This document shows positions 1 to 7,736 of a stretch of 64,000 bases of DNA, in pieces. The notes beneath the pieces are model-generated. The model was not told where the DNA came from and ran no database searches. It saw only the letters and a list, made by a program, of their open reading frames with translations. The number at the start of each line of letters is the position of its first letter. Position 1 is the first letter of the stretch. The translations under genes were made by a program, and so were the position numbers. This stretch comes from CAWAHD01 sp963781785. GTDB lineage: Bacteria > Planctomycetota > Planctomycetia > Isosphaerales > Isosphaeraceae. The stretch spans positions 1,922,001-1,986,000 of the forward strand of contig CAWAHD010000001.1 in NCBI GenBank assembly GCA_963781785.1. The letters are read 5' to 3'.

Positions 1-348
1 GGTCAAGTATTTGCGGAGGTGAAGCACGATCTTCTCCTTGACCTCTGGCATCGTCAGTCCCGCGACGTACACCTCGCCATAGAAACCCAGCGAGATCTTG
101 CCGTCGGGCCGGACGAGCCGCTCGCCGGAGATCGGCCGCCCCGCCAAGCCCTCAAGAACTTCGACCACCAAGAGGTCCGGCGGCTCCACAACGTAGTCCG
201 GCATTGTCACCTTCTCGAATTCCCGGGGAATCCGTCCGTTCGCAATCTTCTCCTCGGGCGTACGAACCGTCTGACAGCCGCAGGCAACACACCATGCCAG
301 AAGAGCCAGCCAGCCGGCCCGTCGGTAGACATTCCTTGAAGTAACCAT
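1..348 (-). CDS. Polysaccharide export (Wza-like) outer-membrane lipoprotein, C-terminal part outside window
   Basis: The reverse-strand frame is open from ATG at 348 to the window edge (116 codons seen). It starts MVTSRNVYRR, then a short hydrophobic stretch ending in Cys residues (VACGC) that resembles a lipobox, although the residues before Cys are not canonical. From about residue 50 it reads MPDYVVEPPDLLVVEV, then GERLVRPDGKISLGFYGEV and a GLTMPEVKEKI segment. This is the typical order of the Poly_export domain of Wza/GumB-type exopolysaccharide export proteins: an initial 'PGD'-like element, 'V..DG.I.lP..G.v.v.G.t..e....i'. By family knowledge such proteins form the outer-membrane channel for capsule or exopolysaccharide. 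SLBB domains should follow beyond the window and cannot be checked. A polysaccharide export role is likely; the exact polymer is unknown. Confidence 0.75.
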   Translation of the reverse strand, partial: MVTSRNVYRRAGWLALLAWCVACGCQTVRTPEEKIANGRIPREFEKVTMPDYVVEPPDLLVVEVLEGLAGRPISGERLVRPDGKISLGFYGEVYVAGLTMPEVKEKIVLHLRKYLT

Positions 349-585
349 GCAAATCTTCCTCCCGGCACTCCGACATCGACCGAACCGGCGCTCAGAGAAA
401 CGAAGCGCACACCACGGCCGGAGACGATTGGCGTCCGTCAAGCACCCGACCGAACCCCGGCTTGCCGCCCGTCTTTTTCGCGTCTGTACGAGGTGGCCAA
501 CCCGCTTTCGCCCGGATCGGTCTTGACACGAGATACAATCGGCATAATCGCTGGTTCGCTCAAATCGAAAATAGGCGGAACTCAC

Positions 586-1257
586 TTATCGCGTAGCTTG
601 CGGGAAGTAGCGAGGCTGCCGGTTGTAGTAACTTTGAGGATAACGGCTGACTGGAGCGGTTCGATTGAAATATCGAGCCGCCAATCCGCCCGGACGGGCT
701 GAGCTTCCTTGTGGCCTCACAGCCGCGTTTTGAGCCGTCCGACCCCTCGATTGCCCGCCCATTCCGGGCCGGACTCCGCTCAATTGGCCGGACCCGATTC
801 CACCCAGCATATGCTGAGACTGTCCCGCAAGCATCATCAGGCCAGCCTGTCGTTGCGTGATCGGGTACGGACTGCCATACAGCATGGGAGCGGCAAGTGG
901 ATTGGCGAAGATGTTGTTGGACGGACCCACCGTGCCCATCCCCCCGCTGGTTTGAGCCTTCATATTGAGCGCAGCGGCGTCCGTCGGGCTCAGTGATGCT
1001 GATCCGAACATGCCGTAGGGAAGCGGCATGAAGCCCATACCTGAATTCATCCCCATATTCATACCCATACCCATTCCCATACCCATGCCGGTGCCCATTC
1101 CCATACCCATGCCGGTGCCCAACCCCATGCCCGTCGTGTTCGACGTCGGAGACCCCGATATCGCGGTGCCTTGCGCCTTTGCCTCGGGTAGTGCAACGAG
1201 CACCCCGGCCGCGCACGCGGCCGCGGCCAGAATCAGTCGATTCCGGATTCCTTCCAT
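586..1257 (-). CDS. Secreted Met/Gly-repeat protein, function unknown
   Basis: 223 residues from ATG 1257, chosen over an upstream in-frame ATG (1302) because a GAGGAGGG ribosome binding site lies just before it and the start gives a clean signal peptide: MEGIRNRLILAAAACAAG, cleavage probably after AKA-Q. About residues 40-68 are a (GM)n tract with MGMGTGMGMG and MNMGMN units, encoded by a hexamer-like repeat in the DNA (about 1028-1130). The middle is rich in Ala, Ser, Gly and Met, and the C-terminal third is basic with many Arg, Tyr and Pro (RYPQSYYNRQPRYFPQ). I do not recognise a domain. Exported Met-rich proteins can bind copper, but no Cys/His arrangement supports that here. It is divergent from the secreted-protein gene starting at 1693. 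Confidence 0.65.
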   Translation of the reverse strand: MEGIRNRLILAAAACAAGVLVALPEAKAQGTAISGSPTSNTTGMGLGTGMGMGMGTGMGMGMGMGMNMGMNSGMGFMPLPYGMFGSASLSPTDAAALNMKAQTSGGMGTVGPSNNIFANPLAAPMLYGSPYPITQRQAGLMMLAGQSQHMLGGIGSGQLSGVRPGMGGQSRGRTAQNAAVRPQGSSARPGGLAARYFNRTAPVSRYPQSYYNRQPRYFPQATR

Positions 1258-1692
1258 GACGATTCCCTCCTCCGCGAAAATGAGACGCCACGGCGTGTTC
1301 ACGAGCGGCCAACCTTGGGCGCGACCAATTATCGTCTCGGTCGTCCCGTCCGGTTAACGATCGCTTATCCGAACTCTTCAAGGCAGGCCGAATTCAACCT
1401 TCGACGTGCACCACCACATCGCGCGTGCTCCAGGCAACCTCCCACGCTCAGCTCCCAATTCATACATTCGACTCCGTCTTTGCCGGAGAAACACTCAAAA
1501 TCGCTTTCTTCCTTGAATACCCTCGATCCGTCATTTGTGTAAAACACGGAGATTTACTCTTTTTCCTAGTTTCCCTGAAGCGATCACCGGGATTGACCCG
1601 ATCGAACGAGACAGGTCGCATGAGGAAAGGGGTTGCCTCCGCCCAAGGATTACGGAGGCGAACCAAGTCAACCGCGACGGGACGAGGCAAGG
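1258..1692. other. Divergent intergenic region
   Basis: 435 bases between two divergently transcribed secreted-protein genes. It should contain both promoters. I see a fairly A+T-rich stretch at about 1495-1565 that is the best promoter candidate, but no box pair convincing enough to annotate. No RNA gene or repeat was seen. Confidence 0.4.
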
Positions 1693-2565
1693 ATGCGAAC
1701 AATCTTCAGGAGGCGCGGCCAAGGATTGGTTCTGGCCGCGCTCGCTCTGATCGTCGGTTTACCGGAACGGGCCCAAGCCCAACAGACTGGGCTCTTTCCG
1801 CTGGCGCCGATCCGCAGACAACGGGTACCGTGCGACCAGCAGGACCCGACCTACAAGATCCACAAGTACCAGTACTTCGGTTATCATCCCACGTGCTGGC
1901 AACCGTTCCCGGCCGGATGGGGATGTCCCAGCCCGGAAGCGCCGAATAAGGCCGAAGCGTTCCGGAAACAGCCGTTCGATGCCGGCACCGGACTCAATGA
2001 GCCAGGCCCCGGCAATATGGGCCCGATGCCAGGCGAACCGGATTTGACCAGGCCCGAAGTGCCGCCTATTCCGGGGGGGCGCCCCTCGCCGTTCGAGACT
2101 CAACCGGGCGCCGGGAGGCCCGGTAATGTTCCGGCACCACCAGGAGGCGATACAGTCGTTCCGTCGCCTTTCGACCTCGAGAAGAAAGACGCCGCACCGG
2201 GTGCCACTCCCAATGCTCCGCGAGCCGGACAAGAACGCCCGGCGGCTCCTTCGGCAGGGGCAGATCCCCCGGAACTGACCGCGCCGACTGCGGCATCTGA
2301 CCGGGTCACTAGAGAGCGAAACGTCCGTGCCGACGCCAATCAAGAGGTTGGTACCCGCGATGAGGACGGTCCGTTGCTCGCGCTGCCGAGCATCACGGTG
2401 CCGCCCGTCGATGATTCTGGGTCTGTGTTCGGAGCGCAACCGGCCCAGCCAGCCGCCACGACCGCCGACTCGGGTCCAAATCCAGCGGCAACTTCGCCGG
2501 CCCCTCGCCGCGGTTTCTTGAGTGGCCTGTTCAACAACCTGGGCTGGAACTGGACGCGTCGCTAG
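1693..2565 (+). CDS. Secreted Pro-rich protein with conserved Cys/aromatic N-terminal segment, planctomycete type
   Basis: 290 residues from ATG 1693, chosen because it gives a signal peptide (MRTIFRRRGQGLVLAALALI, cleavage near AQA-Q) and has a GAGG-type site upstream; the open frame extends further 5' without support. The mature N-terminus has VPCDQQDPTYKIHKYQYFGY followed by HPTCWQPFPAGWGCPSPE, with three Cys and many aromatics. From memory this 'HPTCW..FP.GWGCP' block recurs in planctomycete secreted proteins. The remaining two thirds is low-complexity, rich in Pro, Gly and Ala, and ends with SGLFNNLGWNW. No enzyme motif was seen. Extracytoplasmic structural or adhesive roles are possible but unproven. 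Confidence 0.7.
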   Translation: MRTIFRRRGQGLVLAALALIVGLPERAQAQQTGLFPLAPIRRQRVPCDQQDPTYKIHKYQYFGYHPTCWQPFPAGWGCPSPEAPNKAEAFRKQPFDAGTGLNEPGPGNMGPMPGEPDLTRPEVPPIPGGRPSPFETQPGAGRPGNVPAPPGGDTVVPSPFDLEKKDAAPGATPNAPRAGQERPAAPSAGADPPELTAPTAASDRVTRERNVRADANQEVGTRDEDGPLLALPSITVPPVDDSGSVFGAQPAQPAATTADSGPNPAATSPAPRRGFLSGLFNNLGWNWTRR

Positions 2566-2820
2566 GCCGCAGATCCACGCAGGGGAAGAGATTTGGCCAC
2601 GGTTGGATACAGATAATACCGTCTGTGTTCATCCGTGGCTATCATTCTCTTCTCTGGCTCGTCGCACCACGGCTGTGGCCAGCCGGCCTTGATCCTGTCA
2701 CAATCGAGGTGTGTGCCCGGTCGAAGTTCATTTGCTCGATCGATCACCTTTCTGTCGGATTCGACCTCTCGAGTACGACAGCGAGATCCTGTTCCCTTGC
2801 CGCCCGCTGAACCAACCGCC

Positions 2821-4380
2821 ATGACGCGACCCTCTCATCTCTATATTGCCCTGGCGATTGGCCTCGTCGTGATTGGCGGTGTTGCCGCCTGGCTCTTCAA
2901 TTCTGTGGCCGAGCTCCACGACCGTTTTGCGGGCCATTCGCGAGCGCTGGGAATCGCGTTCCTGATCCTGATGCTCTTGCTGCTCGCGATCGGCACATTC
3001 TGGGTGGGCCGATTTGTCTGGATGTCGCGGTCGGGCGACCGCGCGAGAGCCCACGCGCCGGACGATATGGTTCAAGCCGCGGTTGTTCAGGCCGAACAGG
3101 CCGAGGCGGTGATCCGGCAACTCGGGGACGAGTCGGCCCGGGCCCGGTTGAACCGCGAATTGAACGAGATCAAAGCTGGTGAGCGCCGGCGCGAATTTCA
3201 CGTTGTGGTCTTTGGCACAAGTTCGGCCGGCAAGACGTCGCTGGTGAATGCGCTCTTGGGTCGCGAGGTGGGCAGGACCGAGGCCACCATGGGAACGACC
3301 AGGGAGGCCGAGAACCACACGTACGCGCTCGAGGGAGTCGAAGGCGCCGTCTTCCTGACCGACACCCCCGGATTGTCGGAGATGGGGGCGGAGGGCTCGG
3401 CCCGCGAGCAGGAGGCTCGCGAGCTGGCGGCCCGCGCCGACCTCCTGGTGTTCGTGCTCGACCACGACCTGATCCGCACTGAGTTCGAGCCGCTGTCGGC
3501 ACTTGCCCGCCAGGGGAAACGTTCGATCGTCGTTCTCAACAAAACCGATCGGTTCACCGATTCTGATTGTGCGGCAATCTTGGCCAAGCTCCGGGAACGC
3601 CTCCGCGGGCTGGTTGCTGCCGAGGACGTCGTCGCCGGTGCCGCTGCACCCCGGCCAATGGCCGTCCGCTCGCAACAGCCGGACGGCTCGATTGCGACGC
3701 ACCTCGAGGCCCAGGCTCCCGATCTCAAGGCCCTCCATGACCGGATCGCACGCATCCTCGACCGGGACGGCGATTCGCTCCGCGCGGGCAATCTCCTGCT
3801 CCGCGCCCATTTGCTCAGTCGGAAAGCCCAGGACCAGCTCTCCGTCGAGCGCGACGCCAGGGCCAGGGACTTGATCGAGCGGTTTCAGTGGATCACCGCC
3901 GGGACCGTATTCGCCAATCCCTTTCCCGCCCTCGAGCTTGTGGCCAACGGGGCAGTCCAGTTCCAAATGATCTCCGAGCTTGCCAGCGTCTACGGCGTCC
4001 AGATTTCGACATCGCACGTACGGATGATCGGCGGCCAGATGATCCAGGTCTTGCTCAAGCTCGGCTTGGTGGAGACGGCGACGTCGCTCGTCGCAGGCAT
4101 CTTCAAGTCGTCGTTTGTCGGCTACGCGGCCGCGGGGGCAGTGCAGGGGGTGTCGATGGCTTACCTGACTCATGTTTCGGGAGAGGCCTTCGCTGAGTAC
4201 TTCCGCCGCGGCCAGGCTTGGGGCGATGGCGGAATGCAGGCCGCCTTGATCCGCCAGTTCGACCTCACCAGCCGCGTCGACTTCCTCCAGGAATTCGCCA
4301 AGCAGGCGCTCCAGAAAGTGTCGACCCGGGTCCTTCAGGGATCCGCCAGGAGCCCCGAGCAACCGGCGCCCAAGCCCTGA
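2821..4380 (+). CDS. Membrane-anchored GTPase with C-terminal DUF697-like domain
   Basis: 519 residues from ATG 2821, chosen over an upstream in-frame start (2635) because the membrane domain begins directly here. Two hydrophobic helices lie at about residues 8-26 and 43-64. The GTPase domain follows: G1 GTSSAGKTS (132-140), a G2-like threonine in MGTTREAE, G3 DTPG, and G4 NKTD. The C-terminal part (about 370-500) is Ala/Gly-rich and hydrophobic (FANPFPALELVANGAVQFQM, ending FAEYFRRGQAWGDG), as in DUF697/YcjF-like GTPases. Its GTPase domain is paralogous to the gene at 5763. It is followed after 21 bp by an amidase gene in the same direction, so it probably heads a four-gene operon. Family members are thought to act at membranes; the actual process is unknown. 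Confidence 0.85.
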   Translation: MTRPSHLYIALAIGLVVIGGVAAWLFNSVAELHDRFAGHSRALGIAFLILMLLLLAIGTFWVGRFVWMSRSGDRARAHAPDDMVQAAVVQAEQAEAVIRQLGDESARARLNRELNEIKAGERRREFHVVVFGTSSAGKTSLVNALLGREVGRTEATMGTTREAENHTYALEGVEGAVFLTDTPGLSEMGAEGSAREQEARELAARADLLVFVLDHDLIRTEFEPLSALARQGKRSIVVLNKTDRFTDSDCAAILAKLRERLRGLVAAEDVVAGAAAPRPMAVRSQQPDGSIATHLEAQAPDLKALHDRIARILDRDGDSLRAGNLLLRAHLLSRKAQDQLSVERDARARDLIERFQWITAGTVFANPFPALELVANGAVQFQMISELASVYGVQISTSHVRMIGGQMIQVLLKLGLVETATSLVAGIFKSSFVGYAAAGAVQGVSMAYLTHVSGEAFAEYFRRGQAWGDGGMQAALIRQFDLTSRVDFLQEFAKQALQKVSTRVLQGSARSPEQPAPKP

Positions 4381-4401
4381 ACGTCCGCGGAGAACACCAC
4401 C

Positions 4402-5766
4402 ATGCCGGCACCACGTGAAAGCATCCCCCGGCTTTTCCCCATGCCCGATCAGACGATCACTGGAGTCGGCCGTGCCTTGCGAGCGGGGCGCACCACCGCC
4501 GTCCGGATTCTGGAGGGATGTTTTGAGCGAATCGACCACTGGGAGCCGAGGGTTCACGCCTGGGTTGTGCTCGACCGCGAGCGGGCAATGGATCGAGCGC
4601 GCGAGCTCGACGACGAGCTGAAAAGCGGCAATGATCGTGGCCCGCTTCATGGGATTCCCATCGGCATCAAAGACATCATCGACGTGGCCGGTTTGCCGAC
4701 CGCCTGCGGATCGAAGCGTTGGGCCGACAAGGTCGCTGACTCGGACGCCAGCGTCGTTGCCGATCTCCGCGAGGCCGGGGCCGTGATCATGGGCAAAACG
4801 GTCACGACACCATACGCGTGGATCGATCCGCCCATCACCCGCAATCCCTGGAACGTCGAGCGCACGCCGGGGGGTTCGTCGAGCGGCTCGGCCGCTGCCG
4901 TGGCCGCCGGCATGTGCTTGGGAGCGATCGGAACGCAGACCGGCGGCTCGATCACCCGGCCGGCTTCCTTTTGCGGCGTCGCCGGCATGAAGCCGACATA
5001 CAGCCTCGTCGACGGCATGGGAGTTCTTCCATTCGCACCGAGCCTCGATCACGTCGGGCCGATCGGACGGTCCGTGGCCGACCTGCAAGTCTTGTATGAC
5101 GCCATTAGCCGTGATCGCCGGTCTCGAAGACGGGGACCTTCGATCCCGGTCGAGAAAGAGAAGCCTCTTCGGATCGGGAGGATCCGCGGATTCTTCGATC
5201 AACGAGCCGATCGGGTGATCGTGCCGGTGCTCGAACGAGCGATCCGCACCCTCGCCGCGCGTGGGGCCGACGTCGTCGATCTTCCTGATCCGGTCGAATT
5301 CGAGCAGATCATCGCCGACCATCGACGCGTGATGGCCGCCGAGGCCGCCGGAACTCACTCGCTTGCGCTCGATGAACATCCTGACGATTTTCCACCCCAG
5401 ATTCGGAACTTAATTATCGAGGGACGCGGCTTGATGGCCCTCACCTACCTGAACGCCATGAATCGCCAGCCCGCGCAGCGCTTGATCCAGTTGGCGCTCA
5501 AGGGCAACGAACTCGACGCCCTCATCACTCCTGCGACGGTTGGTACCGCCCCTGACCCGTCGACAACCGGCGATCCGGCGTTCAACTCACCCTGGAGCTA
5601 CATCCGATTTCCCACCGTGTCGTTCCCGATCGGCCTCGCAACCGATGGCTTGCCCGTCGCTATCCAGCTCATCGGCTCGTGGTTCGGCGGACGTAAGCTC
5701 CTGCAAGTGGCCTCCTGGTGTGAACAGACGATCCAAAACGGGGACGGTGAAAGGCTCATTCCATGA
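4402..5766 (+). CDS. Amidase signature family hydrolase
   Basis: 454 residues. The amidase signature is complete: catalytic Lys90 in GIPIGIKDIID, cis-Ser159 in the loop PGGSSSGSAA, and nucleophile Ser183 in TQTGGSITRPASFCG. Length and layout match the amidase family (GatA, fatty-acid amide hydrolase relatives), which hydrolyse carboxamides. The substrate is not readable; it lacks the gatB/gatC neighbours expected of a tRNA amidotransferase. ATG 4402 gives the longest product, but ATG 4441 (MPDQTITGVGRAL) starts closer to where family similarity begins. The stop overlaps the start of the next GTPase gene by 4 bases (ATGA), which points to translational coupling. An amidase between two DUF697-like GTPases is unusual. 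Confidence 0.9.
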   Translation: MPAPRESIPRLFPMPDQTITGVGRALRAGRTTAVRILEGCFERIDHWEPRVHAWVVLDRERAMDRARELDDELKSGNDRGPLHGIPIGIKDIIDVAGLPTACGSKRWADKVADSDASVVADLREAGAVIMGKTVTTPYAWIDPPITRNPWNVERTPGGSSSGSAAAVAAGMCLGAIGTQTGGSITRPASFCGVAGMKPTYSLVDGMGVLPFAPSLDHVGPIGRSVADLQVLYDAISRDRRSRRRGPSIPVEKEKPLRIGRIRGFFDQRADRVIVPVLERAIRTLAARGADVVDLPDPVEFEQIIADHRRVMAAEAAGTHSLALDEHPDDFPPQIRNLIIEGRGLMALTYLNAMNRQPAQRLIQLALKGNELDALITPATVGTAPDPSTTGDPAFNSPWSYIRFPTVSFPIGLATDGLPVAIQLIGSWFGGRKLLQVASWCEQTIQNGDGERLIP

Positions 5767-7169
5767 TCGATCCCGAGTTGAACGAGCTGCTCGACGTGCT
5801 GGAAAAGGACACCGGTCCCAAGGACGAGGCCGTCGAACGCGCCCGGGAAAGCCTCGAAGCCACCCTGGCCAGCCTCAAACTCACCCCTGAGGAAGAGACA
5901 GCCCTGGCCATCGAGTTAACCCAGCTTCGCGAGCTCGGCCAGAAGCTCGACGAGTCCACGATCGAGATCGCCGCCTTCGGCATGGTCAGCCGGGGCAAGT
6001 CCTCCGTGCTCAACGCCTTGATGGGTAAGGATGTCTTCAAAGTTGGCGTAACCCACGGAACCACCGTGGAACGAGCTGCTCAGCGGTGGCAGCACGACTC
6101 GGCCGGCCGGCCTGGACTCGAAGGTGCCCGCCTGGTCGTCGTCGATACCCCCGGCATCGACGAGGTCGGCGGCGAGGTCCGCGAAGCACTGGCCCGCGAT
6201 GTCGCCCGCCACACTGACCTGATCCTGTTCGTCGTTTCCGGCGACATGCAGCGCCGCGAGGTCGAAGCCCTCTCCGAATTGCGCGAAGCACAGAAGCCAA
6301 TCATCCTGGTCTTCAACCAGGTCGACCGTTACCCGGAGCTCGATCGCGACCAGATCTACAACAAGATCAAGGACGAGCGTGTCAAACACCTCCTCCGGCC
6401 CGAAGACGTCGTCATGACGGCCGCCCGGCCCGACGCCTACAAGGTCAAGATCCAGCTTCCCGACGGATCAACGCAGCTACAGTGGGAACGCCCCGCACCG
6501 CTAATCGAGCCGCTCAAGGCCCGCATCCTCGACGTCCTCGAGCGCAACGGCAAAGCGCTGGTGGCCTTGAACACCCTCTTGATCGCCGGCGATCTGCACT
6601 CGGAGATCGTCGCACGGAAGGTCCGCATTCGTGACGACGCCGCCAACCGGCTCATCTGGAACTTTTCCCTCGCCACGGGAGCCGCCGTGGCCTTGAATCC
6701 AATACCTCTGGCCGACATCGCCGGCGGGCTCGCGATTGACGTGGGCATGATCGTCGCTCTCAGCAATGTTTATGGGATCCCGCTCACGCGCCGCACCGCC
6801 ATCAGCCTGGTCCGCGACATGATGCTGGCCCTGGGGGCGATGGGCGCCGTCGGCGTTGCCGGCAGGCTCATCGGCAGCGGCATCAGATCGTCCCTGGCCG
6901 GTCTCACCATCCTGAGCGGCGGCCTTGCTGCACCACTGACTGCCCTCGGATATGGCGTCTTCAGCCTGGCCCAGGCCGCCACGGCCGCATCGACATCCTA
7001 CGTCCTGGGCCAGGGGGCCAAGACTTACCTCCGCCAGGGATGCCAGTGGGGACCCAGAGGTATCAAGACCGTCATCCAGCAGATCCTCACCGAGGCCAAG
7101 GCCGATTCGATCATCGACCGCCTGCGCGATGACCTCAAGAAACGCCTGAAGGCTGATTTCAAGCCCTGA
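5763..7169 (+). CDS. GTPase with C-terminal DUF697-like domain
   Basis: 468 residues. A helical N-terminus of about 70 residues precedes the GTPase domain: G1 FGMVSRGKSSVLNAL, G2 region GVTHGTTVERA, G3 VVDTPGIDEVGG, G4 NQVDRY. The C-terminal third is hydrophobic (LNPIPLADIAGGLAIDVGMI, then a long Gly/Ala/Leu stretch and GAKTYLRQGCQWGPRG), matching DUF697 and closely parallel to the end of the GTPase encoded at 2821. Unlike that one, it has no N-terminal membrane helices. It overlaps the amidase stop by 4 bases. The two GTPases may work as a pair, one membrane-anchored and one peripheral; this is inference from gene order only. Confidence 0.87.
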   Translation: MIDPELNELLDVLEKDTGPKDEAVERARESLEATLASLKLTPEEETALAIELTQLRELGQKLDESTIEIAAFGMVSRGKSSVLNALMGKDVFKVGVTHGTTVERAAQRWQHDSAGRPGLEGARLVVVDTPGIDEVGGEVREALARDVARHTDLILFVVSGDMQRREVEALSELREAQKPIILVFNQVDRYPELDRDQIYNKIKDERVKHLLRPEDVVMTAARPDAYKVKIQLPDGSTQLQWERPAPLIEPLKARILDVLERNGKALVALNTLLIAGDLHSEIVARKVRIRDDAANRLIWNFSLATGAAVALNPIPLADIAGGLAIDVGMIVALSNVYGIPLTRRTAISLVRDMMLALGAMGAVGVAGRLIGSGIRSSLAGLTILSGGLAAPLTALGYGVFSLAQAATAASTSYVLGQGAKTYLRQGCQWGPRGIKTVIQQILTEAKADSIIDRLRDDLKKRLKADFKP

Positions 7170-7201
7170 AAAACTTCTGACTGCCAAGAGATTGAACCTC
7201 G

Positions 7202-7651
7202 ATGACCAAGATGAGGATCGCGCTGATCTCAACTGCGATCACGGCCGTTCTGATCGCCGGGTTGGCATACGAAATCGTGACGACCCAGCCCGTGCGCGGC
7301 GCGGTTCGCACGTGCTCCGAGCTTTTCACCATCGCCAACCGCCCCGGCCTCACGGATCGAGAGCGGCTCGATGCTGCACGATCGTTGTGCTCGAAGCACT
7401 ACCTGGAAACGCACACCCTGGCCGTCGCCAAAGGGGAGGGGTTGGTGGGGATTCCGCGCAATATCAACAAGAATTTTCAGGCCTGGCGCGAAGGACCGAA
7501 TGTCTGGATCTGCCCCACGAACCGGATCGGCCCCGTTTACCAGTTCATCTACGAAACCGGGCGCTGGCGCTTCGACGGCCTGGTCGGGCTGCTCCGCGCT
7601 CGGGGTGAAATTGTCCGGACGACGGAGTTGCCCGATGTGCCCGTCGAATGA
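7202..7651 (+). CDS. Small membrane-anchored or secreted protein, unknown
   Basis: 149 residues. One N-terminal hydrophobic helix (MRIALISTAITAVLIAGLAY) is followed by a soluble domain with three Cys (VRTCSELF, RSLCSKHY, NVWICPTN). It then reads GPVYQFIYETGRWRFDGLVG. ATG 7202 and ATG 7211 are both possible starts. It lies 32 bp after the second GTPase gene on the same strand and is probably the last gene of that operon. I do not recognise the family. The helix at the N-terminus without a clear cleavage site fits an anchored extracytoplasmic domain. Confidence 0.65.
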   Translation: MTKMRIALISTAITAVLIAGLAYEIVTTQPVRGAVRTCSELFTIANRPGLTDRERLDAARSLCSKHYLETHTLAVAKGEGLVGIPRNINKNFQAWREGPNVWICPTNRIGPVYQFIYETGRWRFDGLVGLLRARGEIVRTTELPDVPVE

Positions 7652-7736
7652 ATGCGACCAGGCGTTTCCCCCCGTTGCGAAGGGGCGCTCCTAATTCATG
7701 ACCGGTTAGCGACGCGGCCATCGAATGGCCCGTCCC

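Noticed and set aside
19..339. 106-codon plus-strand gene at the left edge
   Set aside because: Antisense to the polysaccharide export gene, whose conserved motifs are on the minus strand.
1028..1130. Short tandem repeat array as a regulatory element
   Set aside because: It is the coding DNA of the Met-Gly tract, in frame with a signal-peptide protein.
2728..5379. 883-codon open frame on the minus strand
   Set aside because: It is antisense to the GTPase and amidase genes, which have complete motifs. The product is Arg/Gly/His-rich without any pattern, as expected from G+C-rich third positions.
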